Shown here: positions 1 through 10,144 of the stretch, piece by piece | Layout: each line of letters begins with the position of its first letter | How positions within the stretch are numbered: the first letter of the stretch is position 1 | Assembly: GCF_004359505.1 (NCBI RefSeq) | Contig: NZ_SCWE01000001.1 | Coordinates: 186,001 to 250,000 of the forward strand | Source of the DNA: Macrococcus hajekii | GTDB taxonomy: Bacteria; Bacillota; Bacilli; Staphylococcales; Staphylococcaceae | DNA: 64,000 nucleotides | Reading direction: 5' to 3' | Position numbers and translations under genes: made by a program | The notes under the pieces: model-generated | What the model was told of the DNA's origin: nothing | The model's database searches: none | Seen by the model: the letters and a program-made list of their open reading frames with translations, nothing else

Positions 1-1
1 G

Positions 2-1375
2 TTATGAAGCTTTTCTTGTGTCAAAGCGATACATCAGGAATAAGAGAAAGAACCAGAGCGGTGTCAGCATGACACCGATTCTCGTATCTTCTGCCATGAA
101 AAGCAGACAGAATACAAAGATAAAGAATGCAAGAATAACAACTGCTGTGGTCATGCCACCGGGTGCTTTATAAGTTGATGCACGATGCAAGTCAGGACGT
201 TTTTTCAGATAGACCATATATGAGATGACGATTAATGACCAGACGACTACGAAAAAGACTGTAGCGAGCGTTGTGACAAGTGTAAAGACAGTTGCTGCAT
301 TAGGAATGAAGTAGTTCAGAAGAACGGCTACCAGTAATAGAGCACTTGAAAAGATAACTGCATTGGCAGGGACTCCTTCTTTATTTGTCTTCTGGAAGAA
401 ACCTGACCCTCTTGAGTAATGCTTACTTAAACCGTATAACATTCGGCTGTTTGAAAAAATACCACTATTACAAGATGATGAAGCTGAAGTGATAACGACA
501 AAGTTGATTAAACTAGCTGCAAAAACGATACCGATTAATTTGAAGAGTTCAACAAACGGGCTCAGTTCAGGATTGATCTGATCCCATGGTGTAATACTCA
601 TAATAACGACGAGTGCACCGATATAGAAGAGCAGAATACGGACAGGTACATTGTTGATGGCACGTGGCAATGTCTTCTCAGGATCTTGTGCCTCACCTGC
701 TGTTACACCAATTAACTCAATACCGACGAAACTGAAGACAGCCATCTGGAAGCTGAGTAGGAAACCATTGACGCCGTTTGGAAACCAGCCGCCATGACTC
801 CATAGATGAGAAAGTGATGCGTGACCGAATGGTGTCTCAAATTGAATAATGATCAGGAAGATACCGACAACAATCAGTGCAATAATAGTCACTACTTTAA
901 TAATAGAAAACCAGAATTCCAGTTCGCCGAATAATTTGGCAGTCAGTAAATTAAGTGCCATTAACGATAGAATAGTGATCAGTGCTGTCAGCCATGTTGG
1001 AAAATCCGGCCACCAGAAGTTAACAAACTGGGCAACAGCCGTCACTTCAGCCATACCTGTTACAATCCAGCAGAACCAGTAGGTCCAGCCGGTGACATAA
1101 CCGGCGAATTCACCAAGATAATCCTTCGTAATATCGGTAAATGAATGATAGTTCGTATTGGATAAGAGTAATTCACCGAGCGTCCGCATGAAAAGAAACA
1201 GCACGATACCGATAATAGCATAGGTAAGTAGAATGGAAGGTCCCGTGAGATGAATAGATTTACCTGACCCCAGGAATAGTCCGGTCCCGATTGCCCCCCC
1301 GATCGCAATCAGCTGAATATGCCGGTTGGTTAATGTTCTTTGAAGATTATTGTCATCAAAGTGTTTGTTTGTCAT
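2..1375 (-). CDS. cycA: Amino-acid permease, AAT/APC family (D-alanine/D-serine/glycine type)
   Basis: A 457-residue integral membrane protein of the amino acid-polyamine-organocation superfamily. The N-terminus has the family signature IGGAIGTGLFLGSG in the first helix, followed by about 11 more hydrophobic segments. The motif FVGIELIGVTAGEAQDPEKTLP around residue 220 marks the AAT subfamily. It probably imports small neutral amino acids with protons. Staphylococci carry a CycA/AapA-type permease at the same place, upstream of and divergent from citZ, which supports the subfamily call; the exact substrate is inferred. The gene is complete, with its stop codon at the first bases of the window and an AAGGGGA ribosome-binding site before the ATG. 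Confidence 0.85.
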   Translation of the reverse strand: MTNKHFDDNNLQRTLTNRHIQLIAIGGAIGTGLFLGSGKSIHLTGPSILLTYAIIGIVLFLFMRTLGELLLSNTNYHSFTDITKDYLGEFAGYVTGWTYWFCWIVTGMAEVTAVAQFVNFWWPDFPTWLTALITILSLMALNLLTAKLFGELEFWFSIIKVVTIIALIVVGIFLIIIQFETPFGHASLSHLWSHGGWFPNGVNGFLLSFQMAVFSFVGIELIGVTAGEAQDPEKTLPRAINNVPVRILLFYIGALVVIMSITPWDQINPELSPFVELFKLIGIVFAASLINFVVITSASSSCNSGIFSNSRMLYGLSKHYSRGSGFFQKTNKEGVPANAVIFSSALLLVAVLLNYFIPNAATVFTLVTTLATVFFVVVWSLIVISYMVYLKKRPDLHRASTYKAPGGMTTAVVILAFFIFVFCLLFMAEDTRIGVMLTPLWFFLLFLMYRFDTRKAS

Positions 1376-1403
1376 AAATTTTCCCCTTGTCTTGTTTAAA
1401 GAA

Positions 1404-1417
1404 TGAAAACGTTTTAA
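1404..1417. promoter_or_regulatory. cre-like site (CcpA) near the permease start
   Basis: TGAAAACGTTTTAA matches the catabolite-responsive element consensus TGNAARCGNWWWCA at all but one position. It lies about 30 bp upstream of the permease start codon, where bound CcpA would block transcription. This is a motif match only. Confidence 0.45.
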
Positions 1418-1517
1418 ATAAATAAAATCATATAACAGAAAATTCTAAATAGCAATATAATTCAGAAAATATATAATAAGCAAAACTTATCACTTATAAT
1501 AAAGAATAGCTAAGTAA

Positions 1518-1554
1518 TGAAAACGTTCACAATTTTGTACAAAGTCTGTATAAT
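1518..1554 (+). promoter_or_regulatory. citZ promoter overlapped by a cre site
   Basis: A -35 element TTCACA (1526-1531) is followed after 17 bp by a -10 TATAAT (1549-1554). The cre-like sequence TGAAAACGTTCACA (1518-1531) has one mismatch and covers the -35 box entirely. CcpA binding there would exclude RNA polymerase, in line with known catabolite repression of citZ in Bacillus. Confidence 0.65.
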
Positions 1555-1609
1555 AAACGATGTAATGTCATTAAAAAAGTAATTATTAATGAGCAAAGGA
1601 GATAGTATT

Positions 1610-2728
1610 ATGGCAGAAGTAATCAGAGGTTTAGAAGGCGTCCTCGCTACTGAAACGAAAGTAAGCTCAATTGTAGGTCAGCAGTTAACATATGCCGGTT
1701 ATGATATCGATGATTTAACAGAGAACGCTCAATTTGAAGAAGTTATTTTCTTATTATGGAATTTTAGACTTCCGACTGAATCAGAGCTTGCAGACTTAAA
1801 AGAACAGCTCCTTGAGAATATGGTGCTTAATCCTCGAATCTATGAGCACTTTGAAGATTATGCAGCTGACCGTGTTCATCCGATGACAGGTCTGCGTACA
1901 TCGCTCAGTTATTTAGCGCACTTTGATCCACGTGCAGAAGAATTTGATGAAGCGGCACATCATAATAAAGCCGTTCGTATACAGGCAAAAGTGGCGTCGC
2001 TTGTCGCAGCATTTGCGCGTGTCAGACAAGGAAAAGAACCGCTTAAACCTAAGAAAGAATATAGTTATGCAGCGAACTTCCTGTACATGCTGTTCGGTGA
2101 GGAACCGACTGACGTTGAAGTCGATGCCTTCAATAAAGCATTAATTCTTCATGCAGACCATGAACTTAATGCATCCACATTTACTGCTCGTGTATGTGCA
2201 TCCACATTGACTGATATGTATTCAGGCATCACTGCAGCAGCTGGTGCCCTTAAAGGACCTCTGCATGGCGGCGCGAATGAACAGGTTATGAAGATGCTGA
2301 GTGAGATCGGTTCTATGGAAAATGTAGAAGCGTATATTCAGAAGAAAATAGATAATAAAGAAAAAATCATGGGCTTCGGACATCGTGTATATAAAGAAGG
2401 AGATCCTAGAGCTAAATATTTAAAAGAGATGTCTCGTCGTATTACAGATGAAACAGGCCAAAAAGAACTGTATGACATGTCTGTGCGTATTGCAGAGATT
2501 TTAGAGGAGAAAAAGGGCTTATTACCAAATGTTGATTTCTATTCAGCAACAGTCTATCATTCTATGGGTATTGAGCATGACCTATTCACACCGATTTTTG
2601 CTGTATCTCGTGTGTCAGGCTGGCTAGCTCATATTCTGGAGCAATATGAAAATAATCGCATCATCCGTCCACGTGCACAATATGTAGGCGAAGTGGGTCG
2701 TCAATATGTCCCTGTTTCAGAGCGATAA
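1610..2728 (+). CDS. citZ: Citrate synthase
   Basis: This 372-residue enzyme condenses oxaloacetate and acetyl-CoA to citrate, the entry step of the TCA cycle. The family blocks GPLHGGANEQ and GFGHRVYKEGDPRA carry the catalytic histidines, and the acidic catalytic residue lies in the LPNVDFYS segment. An in-frame ATG seven codons upstream is rejected because the ribosome-binding site AAAGGAGA (1595-1602) falls inside that extension and is spaced correctly for the ATG at 1610. It is co-directional with icd 25 bp downstream and is probably co-transcribed under the cre-controlled promoter. Confidence 0.97.
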   Translation: MAEVIRGLEGVLATETKVSSIVGQQLTYAGYDIDDLTENAQFEEVIFLLWNFRLPTESELADLKEQLLENMVLNPRIYEHFEDYAADRVHPMTGLRTSLSYLAHFDPRAEEFDEAAHHNKAVRIQAKVASLVAAFARVRQGKEPLKPKKEYSYAANFLYMLFGEEPTDVEVDAFNKALILHADHELNASTFTARVCASTLTDMYSGITAAAGALKGPLHGGANEQVMKMLSEIGSMENVEAYIQKKIDNKEKIMGFGHRVYKEGDPRAKYLKEMSRRITDETGQKELYDMSVRIAEILEEKKGLLPNVDFYSATVYHSMGIEHDLFTPIFAVSRVSGWLAHILEQYENNRIIRPRAQYVGEVGRQYVPVSER

Positions 2729-2753
2729 TCTAATAATTTGATGGAGGTATATC

Positions 2754-4016
2754 ATGGCAGAAAAAATCACTAACTCAAACGGTACACTTAATGTGCCAAA
2801 TCAACCGGTTGTTCCTTATATTATTGGAGATGGTACAGGTCCTGATATCTGGAATGCTGCAGTCCGAGTTTTAGATGCAGCAGTTGAAAAAGCTTATAAG
2901 GGTGAAAAAAAGATTGAGTGGAAAGAAGTGCTGGCAGGACAAAAGGCATTCGATACTACTGGAGAATGGTTACCACAAGAAACGCTTGATACGATTGATG
3001 AGTATCTGATTGCAATTAAAGGCCCTCTGACTACACCTATCGGCGGTGGTATTCGTTCATTGAACGTTGCATTACGACAAGAGCTTGATCTCTTTGTGTG
3101 CTTACGACCTGTGCGTTATTTTGACGGTGTGCCATCACCTGTAAAACGTCCGGAAGATACAGATATGGTCATCTTCCGTGAGAATACAGAAGATATCTAT
3201 GCTGGAATCGAGTATAAGGAAGGAACTGATGACGTGAAGAAGGTCATTAACTTCCTGCAGGATGAAATGGGTGCGAAAAATATTCGTTTCCCTGAGACTT
3301 CTGGTATTGGTATTAAGCCGGTATCAAAAGAGGGTACTGAACGATTAGTGCGAGCAGCTATCAACTATGCGCTTGAGCAAGATCGTAAATCGCTGACCCT
3401 GGTCCATAAAGGAAATATTATGAAGTTCACTGAAGGCGCTTTTAAACAGTGGGGTTACGATCTTGCTGAACGTGAATTCGGCGATAAAGTATTCACATGG
3501 GCTCAGTACGACAAGTTAGTAGAAACAGACGGTAAGGAAGCAGCAGAAAAAGCACAGGAGGAAGCAGTGAACAGCGGCAAACTGCTGGTTAAAGATTCGA
3601 TTGCAGATATCTTCCTACAGCAGATTCTGACGCGTCCAGCTGAGTTTGATGTTGTTGCGACAATGAACTTGAATGGTGATTATATTTCTGATGCACTTGC
3701 TGCTCAAGTCGGCGGTATCGGTATTGCACCGGGTGCCAATATCAACTATGAGACAGGACATGCTATTTTTGAGGCCACTCATGGTACAGCACCTAAATAT
3801 GCAGGTCTCGATAAGGTCAATCCATCGTCTGTTATTTTAAGTGGTGTATTACTGCTTGACCATTTAGGATGGAAAGAAGCAGGAGAATTGATTACGAAGT
3901 CAATGGAGAAAACGATTGCTTCTAAAGTAGTAACTTATGACTTTGCCCGTTTAATGGAAGGTGCGACTGAAGTTAAATGTTCTGAGTTCGCCGATGAATT
4001 GATTGAAAATATGTAA
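2754..4016 (+). CDS. icd: Isocitrate dehydrogenase, NADP-dependent
   Basis: A 420-residue enzyme that oxidatively decarboxylates isocitrate to 2-oxoglutarate. Visible hallmarks are the isocitrate phosphate-binding segment [13 protein letters not shown] (around residue 97), [13 protein letters not shown], the Lys/Tyr catalytic region around [12 protein letters not shown]-like [15 protein letters not shown], and the Asp-rich metal site [17 protein letters not shown]. The length fits bacterial NADP-dependent enzymes. A GGAGGT ribosome-binding site precedes the ATG, and a hairpin terminator ends the citZ-icd unit. Confidence 0.96.
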   Translation: MAEKITNSNGTLNVPNQPVVPYIIGDGTGPDIWNAAVRVLDAAVEKAYKGEKKIEWKEVLAGQKAFDTTGEWLPQETLDTIDEYLIAIKGPLTTPIGGGIRSLNVALRQELDLFVCLRPVRYFDGVPSPVKRPEDTDMVIFRENTEDIYAGIEYKEGTDDVKKVINFLQDEMGAKNIRFPETSGIGIKPVSKEGTERLVRAAINYALEQDRKSLTLVHKGNIMKFTEGAFKQWGYDLAEREFGDKVFTWAQYDKLVETDGKEAAEKAQEEAVNSGKLLVKDSIADIFLQQILTRPAEFDVVATMNLNGDYISDALAAQVGGIGIAPGANINYETGHAIFEATHGTAPKYAGLDKVNPSSVILSGVLLLDHLGWKEAGELITKSMEKTIASKVVTYDFARLMEGATEVKCSEFADELIENM

Positions 4017-4023
4017 AATATGG

Positions 4024-4051
4024 AACTGCAGAGTAATTCTGCAGTTTTTTT
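4024..4051 (+). terminator. Rho-independent terminator after icd
   Basis: A perfect 9-bp stem (AACTGCAGA with TCTGCAGTT) and a 5-nt loop are followed by a run of T. Confidence 0.9.
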
Positions 4052-4164
4052 ATGTTAATTTTCTGTAAATTATGTTACCGGCGTTTGAAGATTATTGATA
4101 ATTAATAGCCTTAACAAAACATCTTCATATATAATGAAAGAGACATATCATCTGGAGGTAACGA

Positions 4165-4875
4165 ATGGCACAGAAAATTCTTGTGGTTGATGATGAACAA
4201 TCAATCGTAACGCTGTTGAAATACAATTTACAGCAGGTAGGCTATGAAGTGGAGACTGCTTATGATGGAGAAGAAGGACTTGAAAAGGTATTTACGGAAC
4301 GTCCTGATCTGATGCTCCTTGACCTCATGCTCCCTAAAATGGACGGTGTTGAGGTCTGTAAAGCTATCCGGAGTGAAAAGAATCAGATTCCGATTCTTAT
4401 GCTGACTGCAAAGGATGATGAGTTTGATAAAGTGCTGGGCCTTGAACTTGGGGCGGATGACTATATGACGAAACCATTTTCTCCAAGAGAAGTAGTAGCT
4501 CGCGTCAAAGCCATTTTGAGACGTACGACCGTAAATGAGCAGCAAATGGATATGAGACAAAGTAAAGAAATTAACTTAGGACGACTTAAAATTTTACCTG
4601 AACATTTTGAAGCTTATCGTAACGATGAGCTCCTTGATCTGACACCGAAAGAATTTGAATTACTGATCTATCTCATTGAAAGACAAGGTCGTGTCATTAC
4701 GCGCGAACACATGCTGAATTCAGTCTGGAACTATGAGTTTGCGGGTGATTCAAGAATTGTCGATGTGCATATCAGTCACTTGCGTGAGAAAATTGAGGAA
4801 AATCCGAAGCAACCCCAGTATATTAAAACAGTAAGAGGACTAGGCTATAAACTGGAGAATCCAAGGTCTATATGA
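4165..4875 (+). CDS. phoP: Response regulator PhoP (OmpR family)
   Basis: A 236-residue response regulator. The receiver domain (1-120) has the acidic pair in LVVDDEQ, the phospho-acceptor Asp in LMLLDLMLPKMDG and the conserved Lys in DDYMTKPFSPRE. The winged-helix DNA-binding domain (about 135-232) has the recognition helix region RIVDVHISHLREKIE. It overlaps phoR by 4 bp and sits after icd as in staphylococci and Bacillus, where PhoPR controls the phosphate-starvation response. The ribosome-binding site is TGGAGGT. Confidence 0.93.
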   Translation: MAQKILVVDDEQSIVTLLKYNLQQVGYEVETAYDGEEGLEKVFTERPDLMLLDLMLPKMDGVEVCKAIRSEKNQIPILMLTAKDDEFDKVLGLELGADDYMTKPFSPREVVARVKAILRRTTVNEQQMDMRQSKEINLGRLKILPEHFEAYRNDELLDLTPKEFELLIYLIERQGRVITREHMLNSVWNYEFAGDSRIVDVHISHLREKIEENPKQPQYIKTVRGLGYKLENPRSI

Positions 4876-6574
4876 GAGGCTTCACGAACAGACTCTTCAC
4901 TTTTTTAGTGGTACTCATGGTATTAAGTTTTATCCTGATCGGTTTTTTTCTGTCTAATATCGTCACCGAACAGATCACTAAGACGAAGCAGACTGAAATG
5001 AAGAAACAGGCTGAGCGTCTGATTGAGATTGCTCAGACACAGCCGCAGTCTAACAATGAAATCAATGATTATGATAAGGTCTCACTGAAACAGATGTGGA
5101 TTAAGAAAGGTGAACAGACTTTCTATAAAAGTCCTGCTATAAATGAAGAAGGGATCAATAAAGTGATGGAACCTTGGCTTACGACTGGTAAGACGGGTTT
5201 CTATAGGTTTACTGAGGAGGAATCACAGGCCGTTCTTGTCTATAGAAAGGAAGGTTATACGGTTTATCTCGTAGACCGGCTGACAGATCTAAAGGGTCTG
5301 ACGAGGTCAATCTGGGAGTATCTGCTGCTGACGATGATGACAGCTATACCGATTGTCTTCTTTATAGTCCGCTATATTTACCGGAGTTATATCGCGCCTA
5401 TTAAGGAAGTGACCTATGCGTCCAAGCTGCTGACAGAAGGTAATTATAAAGTGCGTATTCCTGAGAGTACAGTCACGAAACTAAGGAGCTTTATATCAGC
5501 ACAAATAGACTTGCACGCACGCTCCAGACATTGAATAATGAACAGAAGCTGCAGCGTAACCGTCTTGAGACAACACTTGAGAATATTCCTTCTGCCATTT
5601 TAATGGTGGATAAGCAGGGTCGGGTTGTTATTGTCAACGATACGTATAATTCGACCTTTAACCAGGGACAGCAGGTGTTAGAAGGGCACTATGATGAAGT
5701 AATCACTTATCCTGCTATAAAGAGAATGATCAAAGATGCGATTTATACGGAAAAAACAATCAATGAAACCATTGATATCATGGTGAATGTACATAAAAAG
5801 TATTTTGATGCAGTAGTTGTCCCTGTTCTGTCGAGAAGGCGACGTAAGCTGGAAGGTGTCGTCGTCGTGCTGCATGATATCACCAAGTTGAAGTCACTCG
5901 AACAGATGCGTAAAGATTTTGTCGCAAATGTCTCACATGAACTGAAGACACCGATTACGTCTATCAAAGGTTTTTCAGAAACATTGCTCGATGGGGCTAA
6001 GAACGATCCAGATACGCTTGAAATGTTTCTGGATATTATACTGAAGGAATCCAATCGTATTCAGGGATTGGTGAGCGAGTTACTCGAACTGTCAAAAATT
6101 GAGCAGAGCAGCCATATTGTTCTTGATGAAGTCAATCTCAGCCTGAAGACAGAGAACTCACTTGAAGTGGTACAGCAGCTGGCAGGCAGAAAAAATATTA
6201 AAATAGAAACATTAATCGAAGAAGACGTGCTGGTGATGGCAGAAGCAAGTAAACTGAAGCAGGTCATCATCAATCTATTATCGAATGCCATCAACTATTC
6301 TCCGGAAGGTGCCGTTATCAGAGTCAATGTCAAGAATGAAGGAGACGGAATTCTTGAAGTGATTGATGAGGGGATCGGTATTGCGAAAGAAGAACAGACA
6401 CGTATTTTCGAGCGGTTCTATCGTATTGATAAGGCAAGAAGCAGAGAAAGCGGCGGAACTGGGCTTGGACTTGCGATTGTCAAGCATATTGTTGAAGTCT
6501 TTGGTGGTACAATCGTCGTTGAAAGTGAAGTAGGAAAAGGCTCGACGTTCAGAGTCTGTCTGAAGAAAGCATAA
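4872..6574 (+). pseudogene. phoR: Sensor kinase PhoR, interrupted by a one-base deletion
   Basis: The two halves form one PhoR-type kinase. The first frame (4872-5534) gives a signal-anchor helix, an extracytoplasmic sensor, a second helix near residue 150 and the start of a HAMP domain, then ends in an out-of-frame tail. The second frame carries the rest of HAMP, a PAS domain (LENIPSAILMVDKQGRVV), the His box SHELKTPITSIKG and the ATPase motifs with GGTGLGLAIV. Inserting one base near 5474-5477 restores a continuous reading frame: the span is 1703 nt, one short of 568 codons. As given, no membrane-linked kinase can be made, although a TTG at 5531 opens a soluble PAS-kinase fragment. This is either a real loss or a sequencing error. 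Confidence 0.85.
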
Positions 6575-6602
6575 GCCATGCACAACAGTGCATGGCTTTT
6601 TC
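6573..6602 (+). terminator. Rho-independent terminator after phoR
   Basis: A 10-bp perfect stem (AGCCATGCAC with GTGCATGGCT) with an AACA loop is followed by TTTT. Confidence 0.88.
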
Positions 6603-6646
6603 TGTGCTATGGTAAAATAGAGATATCAACTTAACGGAGGCAAATT

Positions 6647-9253
6647 ATGAGTGAAAAACTAATTTTAATAGATGGTAACAGCCTGGCATTCCGAGCATTT
6701 TATGCACTGCCGCTGCTCAATAATCGTTCGGGGATTCATACGAATGCAGTCTATGGTTTTACATTGCTGCTCGACAAAATTATTAAGGACGAGTCGCCGA
6801 CCCATTTCCTTGTGGCATTCGATGCAGGAAAGACGACGTTCCGTCACTCGACCTTCAGTGAGTATAAGGGTGGCAGACAGAAGACACCGCCGGAATTAAG
6901 TGAGCAGTTTCCGCTCATTCGTAAACTAGTTGAAGCTTATCATATTAAACATTATGAGCTTGAGAACTATGAAGCTGATGATATTATCGGGACGCTGGCA
7001 AAAGAAGCAGCTGACAAGAAGATGGAGACCATTATCATTACAGGTGACCGGGATTTAACCCAGCTTGTCAATGACTATGTCTCTGTTTATTACACAAAAA
7101 AAGGTGTCACAGATATCGATCATTATACACCGGAATTCGTGCAGGACAAGTATGGCTTCGGGCCGGATAAAATAATTGATTTAAAAGGCTTGATGGGCGA
7201 TAAGTCAGACAACATTCCGGGTGTACCGGGTGTCGGTGAAAAAACGGCTATTAAACTACTTCTCGAATACGGAACAGTTGAGGAAGTCATCAGTCACCTG
7301 TCAGATATTAAGGCGAAGAAGCTGAACGAAAACTTAATGAACCATCAGGCTGATGCATTGATGAGTAAACAGCTTGCAACCATTGAAGTAAATGCACCGA
7401 TTGAAATGAGTCTGGAAGATATAAAGCTCGAGTCCGGTTCAGACGAAGACAAGATAAAACTATTCAAAGAGCTGGAATTCAAGCAGATGCTTGAACAGAT
7501 GAATACAGCTCCTGTCGTTGAGCAGCAGGATATGAAAATTGTGGATATTAAAAACATCAATCTTGAGGGCACGACTGCTATCTTCATAGATTGCTTTAAG
7601 GACAACTATCTTGTTAACGAAGTACTGCCGCTTGCGATTACTGACGGAAGTCAGACAGCAGTAATCAGCAGTGAAGAGTTGACTAAAAATCAAGACCTGA
7701 AAAATTATCTTGAAGACGCTACTAAAAATAAGTATGTATTTGATGCGAAGAAAACCGTTATTCTGGCGCGTCGCTCAAGTATTGAAATCAGAGGCATCGA
7801 TTTTGATGTTATGCTGGCCAGTTATTTACTGGATCCATCAAAAACGATTGTGGATGTTGCTGAAACAGCGAAGCTTCATAGTATCACGATACCGAATAAC
7901 GAACAGATTTTCGGTAAAGGTGCAAAGATGGCTATTCCTGAGGCAGCAGAACTTAATGAATATTTTGCACGTCAGGCGATGACCATCTATCAGCTTACTG
8001 CACAGATGAAATCAGCACTGGAGAACAACGAACAGATGAAGCTGCATGATGAACTTGAGCTGCCGCTTTCTCTTGTACTTGCTGATATGGAATATAGAGG
8101 GATAAAGGTCGATAAGCAAGCACTTATCGATATGCAGGAAGAACTGAAAACTCGCATCGATGAACTCGTTGCCACTATTTATCAGCTGGCGGGTCATGAA
8201 TTTAATATTAACTCACCTAAACAGTTAGGCGTCATCTTATTTGAGGAACTGGGATTACCAGCAGCAAAGAAAACAAAAACAGGTTATTCGACAGCAGTGG
8301 ATGTGCTTGAAGGTCTAAGAGACCAGCATGAAATTATTGCAGCCATCCTCGATTATCGCCAGCTTGCGAAGTTGCAGTCTACATATGTAGAAGGTCTCCA
8401 GAAGATGATTGCAGAAGATGACAAAATCCATACTCGCTTCAATCAGGTGCTTGCCCAGACAGGACGCCTGTCATCAGTAGAACCGAATTTACAGAACATC
8501 CCTATTCGTCTGGAAGAAGGACGTAAAATCAGAAAAGCATTTACAGCGTCTAAGCCAGGCTGGGTCATTTTTGCAGCCGATTACTCACAGATTGAGCTGC
8601 GTGTGCTGGCACATATCACAGAAGATAAGAGTATGATGGATGCCTTTAATCATGGTATCGATATTCATACAAAGACTGCGATGGAAGTATTTGATGTTGA
8701 GAAGGATGAAGTCAATGCAGATATGAGACGTCAGGCAAAAGCAGTTAACTTCGGTATTGTCTATGGCATCAGCGATTACGGTCTCAGTCAGTCACTCGGT
8801 ATCTCCCGTCCTGCAGCCGCTAAATTTATTGAGGATTATTTGGAGAGTTTCCCGAATGTGAAGCAATATATGGATGATATCATCCAGCAGGCTAAGCAGG
8901 ACGGCTACGTCTCAACACTGCTCAATAGACGACGCTACATCCCGGATATCACAGCGCGTAATTATAACGTGCGCGGATTTGCTGAACGTACAGCGATGAA
9001 TACACCGATACAGGGGAGTGCAGCGGATATTATCAAGCTTGCGATGGTCAACTATGCGCAAGAAGTGAAGGGAACAGACTTTAATGCAGAACTACTGCTG
9101 CAAGTACACGATGAACTGATATTTGAAGTGCCGGAAGATGAGATTGAGGCATTCAGTCTTTTCGTCAAGAATGTGATGGAGAATGCCCTGGAACTCAGTG
9201 TGCCACTTCTCGTTGAATCGAGTTATGGTGCATCATGGTATGAAGCAAAATAG
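6647..9253 (+). CDS. polA: DNA polymerase I
   Basis: An 868-residue repair and Okazaki-fragment-processing polymerase. The N-terminal 5'-3' exonuclease (1-290) has acidic motifs such as LIDGNSLAFRAF, ENYEADDIIGT and ITGDRDLTQL. The middle domain (300-460) lacks a clear proofreading DxE motif, as is usual for the Bacillales enzymes. The polymerase domain has motif A DYSQIELRVLAHI, motif B RRQAKAVNFGIVYG and motif C QVHDELIFEV. The ribosome-binding site is ACGGAGG. mutM and coaE follow closely, making a repair-related operon. Confidence 0.97.
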   Translation: MSEKLILIDGNSLAFRAFYALPLLNNRSGIHTNAVYGFTLLLDKIIKDESPTHFLVAFDAGKTTFRHSTFSEYKGGRQKTPPELSEQFPLIRKLVEAYHIKHYELENYEADDIIGTLAKEAADKKMETIIITGDRDLTQLVNDYVSVYYTKKGVTDIDHYTPEFVQDKYGFGPDKIIDLKGLMGDKSDNIPGVPGVGEKTAIKLLLEYGTVEEVISHLSDIKAKKLNENLMNHQADALMSKQLATIEVNAPIEMSLEDIKLESGSDEDKIKLFKELEFKQMLEQMNTAPVVEQQDMKIVDIKNINLEGTTAIFIDCFKDNYLVNEVLPLAITDGSQTAVISSEELTKNQDLKNYLEDATKNKYVFDAKKTVILARRSSIEIRGIDFDVMLASYLLDPSKTIVDVAETAKLHSITIPNNEQIFGKGAKMAIPEAAELNEYFARQAMTIYQLTAQMKSALENNEQMKLHDELELPLSLVLADMEYRGIKVDKQALIDMQEELKTRIDELVATIYQLAGHEFNINSPKQLGVILFEELGLPAAKKTKTGYSTAVDVLEGLRDQHEIIAAILDYRQLAKLQSTYVEGLQKMIAEDDKIHTRFNQVLAQTGRLSSVEPNLQNIPIRLEEGRKIRKAFTASKPGWVIFAADYSQIELRVLAHITEDKSMMDAFNHGIDIHTKTAMEVFDVEKDEVNADMRRQAKAVNFGIVYGISDYGLSQSLGISRPAAAKFIEDYLESFPNVKQYMDDIIQQAKQDGYVSTLLNRRRYIPDITARNYNVRGFAERTAMNTPIQGSAADIIKLAMVNYAQEVKGTDFNAELLLQVHDELIFEVPEDEIEAFSLFVKNVMENALELSVPLLVESSYGASWYEAK

Positions 9254-9262
9254 GAGGAGAAT

Positions 9263-10135
9263 ATGCCAGAACTACCTGAAGTAGAACATGTCAGACGAGG
9301 TCTTGAACCTAAGGTGATAGGTGAAATCATTACAGGGGTCACTTTTTCTGACAAAGTGCATAGCGGTAAACAGAATGGTAAAGAAACGATTATTAAAGGA
9401 ATCGATCTTCAGACATTTAAAGATCATGTGATGGGCAGTACCATCAGTCAGATTGATAGACGAAGCAAATATCTGATATTTACGATTGAGAACGAAGGGC
9501 GCACACAGTTTATCATCAGTCATCTCGGTATGTCAGGTGCTTATTTTGTCGTTGATCATATCGATGACATCGGGATCCCGAACTATATGAACCACTGGCA
9601 TGTCGAACTGGCACTCCAGTCCGGGAAAAAACTCATTTATAGCGATATCAGACGCTTCGGCGAAATGCGGCTGATCGACCGGCTTGAGGATGCCAGACAA
9701 ATAATGGCGATTGCGCCCGAACCCTTTAACATAGAGGCTGAAGCGCACTTTCTTGAACAGCTGGACTTAAAGAAATGGCAGAAAAAGCCGATTAAAGAAG
9801 CGGTGATGAATCATAGTGTGATCAGTGGCTGCGGTAATATCTATGCCTGTGAGGGTCTGCATGCAGCAGGAATAGACCCGCATCGCCCAGTGTCATCGCT
9901 GGATGAGGCATCCAGGAAGCATCTCTTTCAAGCGCTGGTTCATGCTTTGGAAGAAGGAATACTGTACGGTGGGTCCTCCATCTCAAGCTATAGAAATGTA
10001 GAAGGTGAAAGTGGACAGATGCAGACCCGCTTCAAAATATACGGCAGAAAAACATGTGGCACGTGTGGATCAGACGTTCAGACTGCAGTCATAGCAGGAC
10101 GGAATACACACTACTGTACAATATGCCAGAAATAG
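9263..10135 (+). CDS. mutM: Formamidopyrimidine-DNA glycosylase
   Basis: A 290-residue bifunctional glycosylase/AP lyase that removes 8-oxoguanine and other oxidised purines. The N-terminal PELPEVE supplies the catalytic Pro and Glu after Met removal. A helix-two-turn-helix region (HSVISGCGNIYACEGLHAAGI) and a C-terminal zinc finger of the C-X2-C-X16-C-X2-C type (CGTC and CTIC) are present. It starts 9 bp after polA with an AGGAGGAG ribosome-binding site, so the two are translationally linked. Confidence 0.96.
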   Translation: MPELPEVEHVRRGLEPKVIGEIITGVTFSDKVHSGKQNGKETIIKGIDLQTFKDHVMGSTISQIDRRSKYLIFTIENEGRTQFIISHLGMSGAYFVVDHIDDIGIPNYMNHWHVELALQSGKKLIYSDIRRFGEMRLIDRLEDARQIMAIAPEPFNIEAEAHFLEQLDLKKWQKKPIKEAVMNHSVISGCGNIYACEGLHAAGIDPHRPVSSLDEASRKHLFQALVHALEEGILYGGSSISSYRNVEGESGQMQTRFKIYGRKTCGTCGSDVQTAVIAGRNTHYCTICQK

Positions 10136-10144
10136 GTGATATAA

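Noticed and set aside
1457-1471. CodY-like box in the permease/citZ intergenic region
   Set aside because: It differs from AATTTTCWGAAAATT at four positions and the region is AT-rich, so the match is too weak to call.
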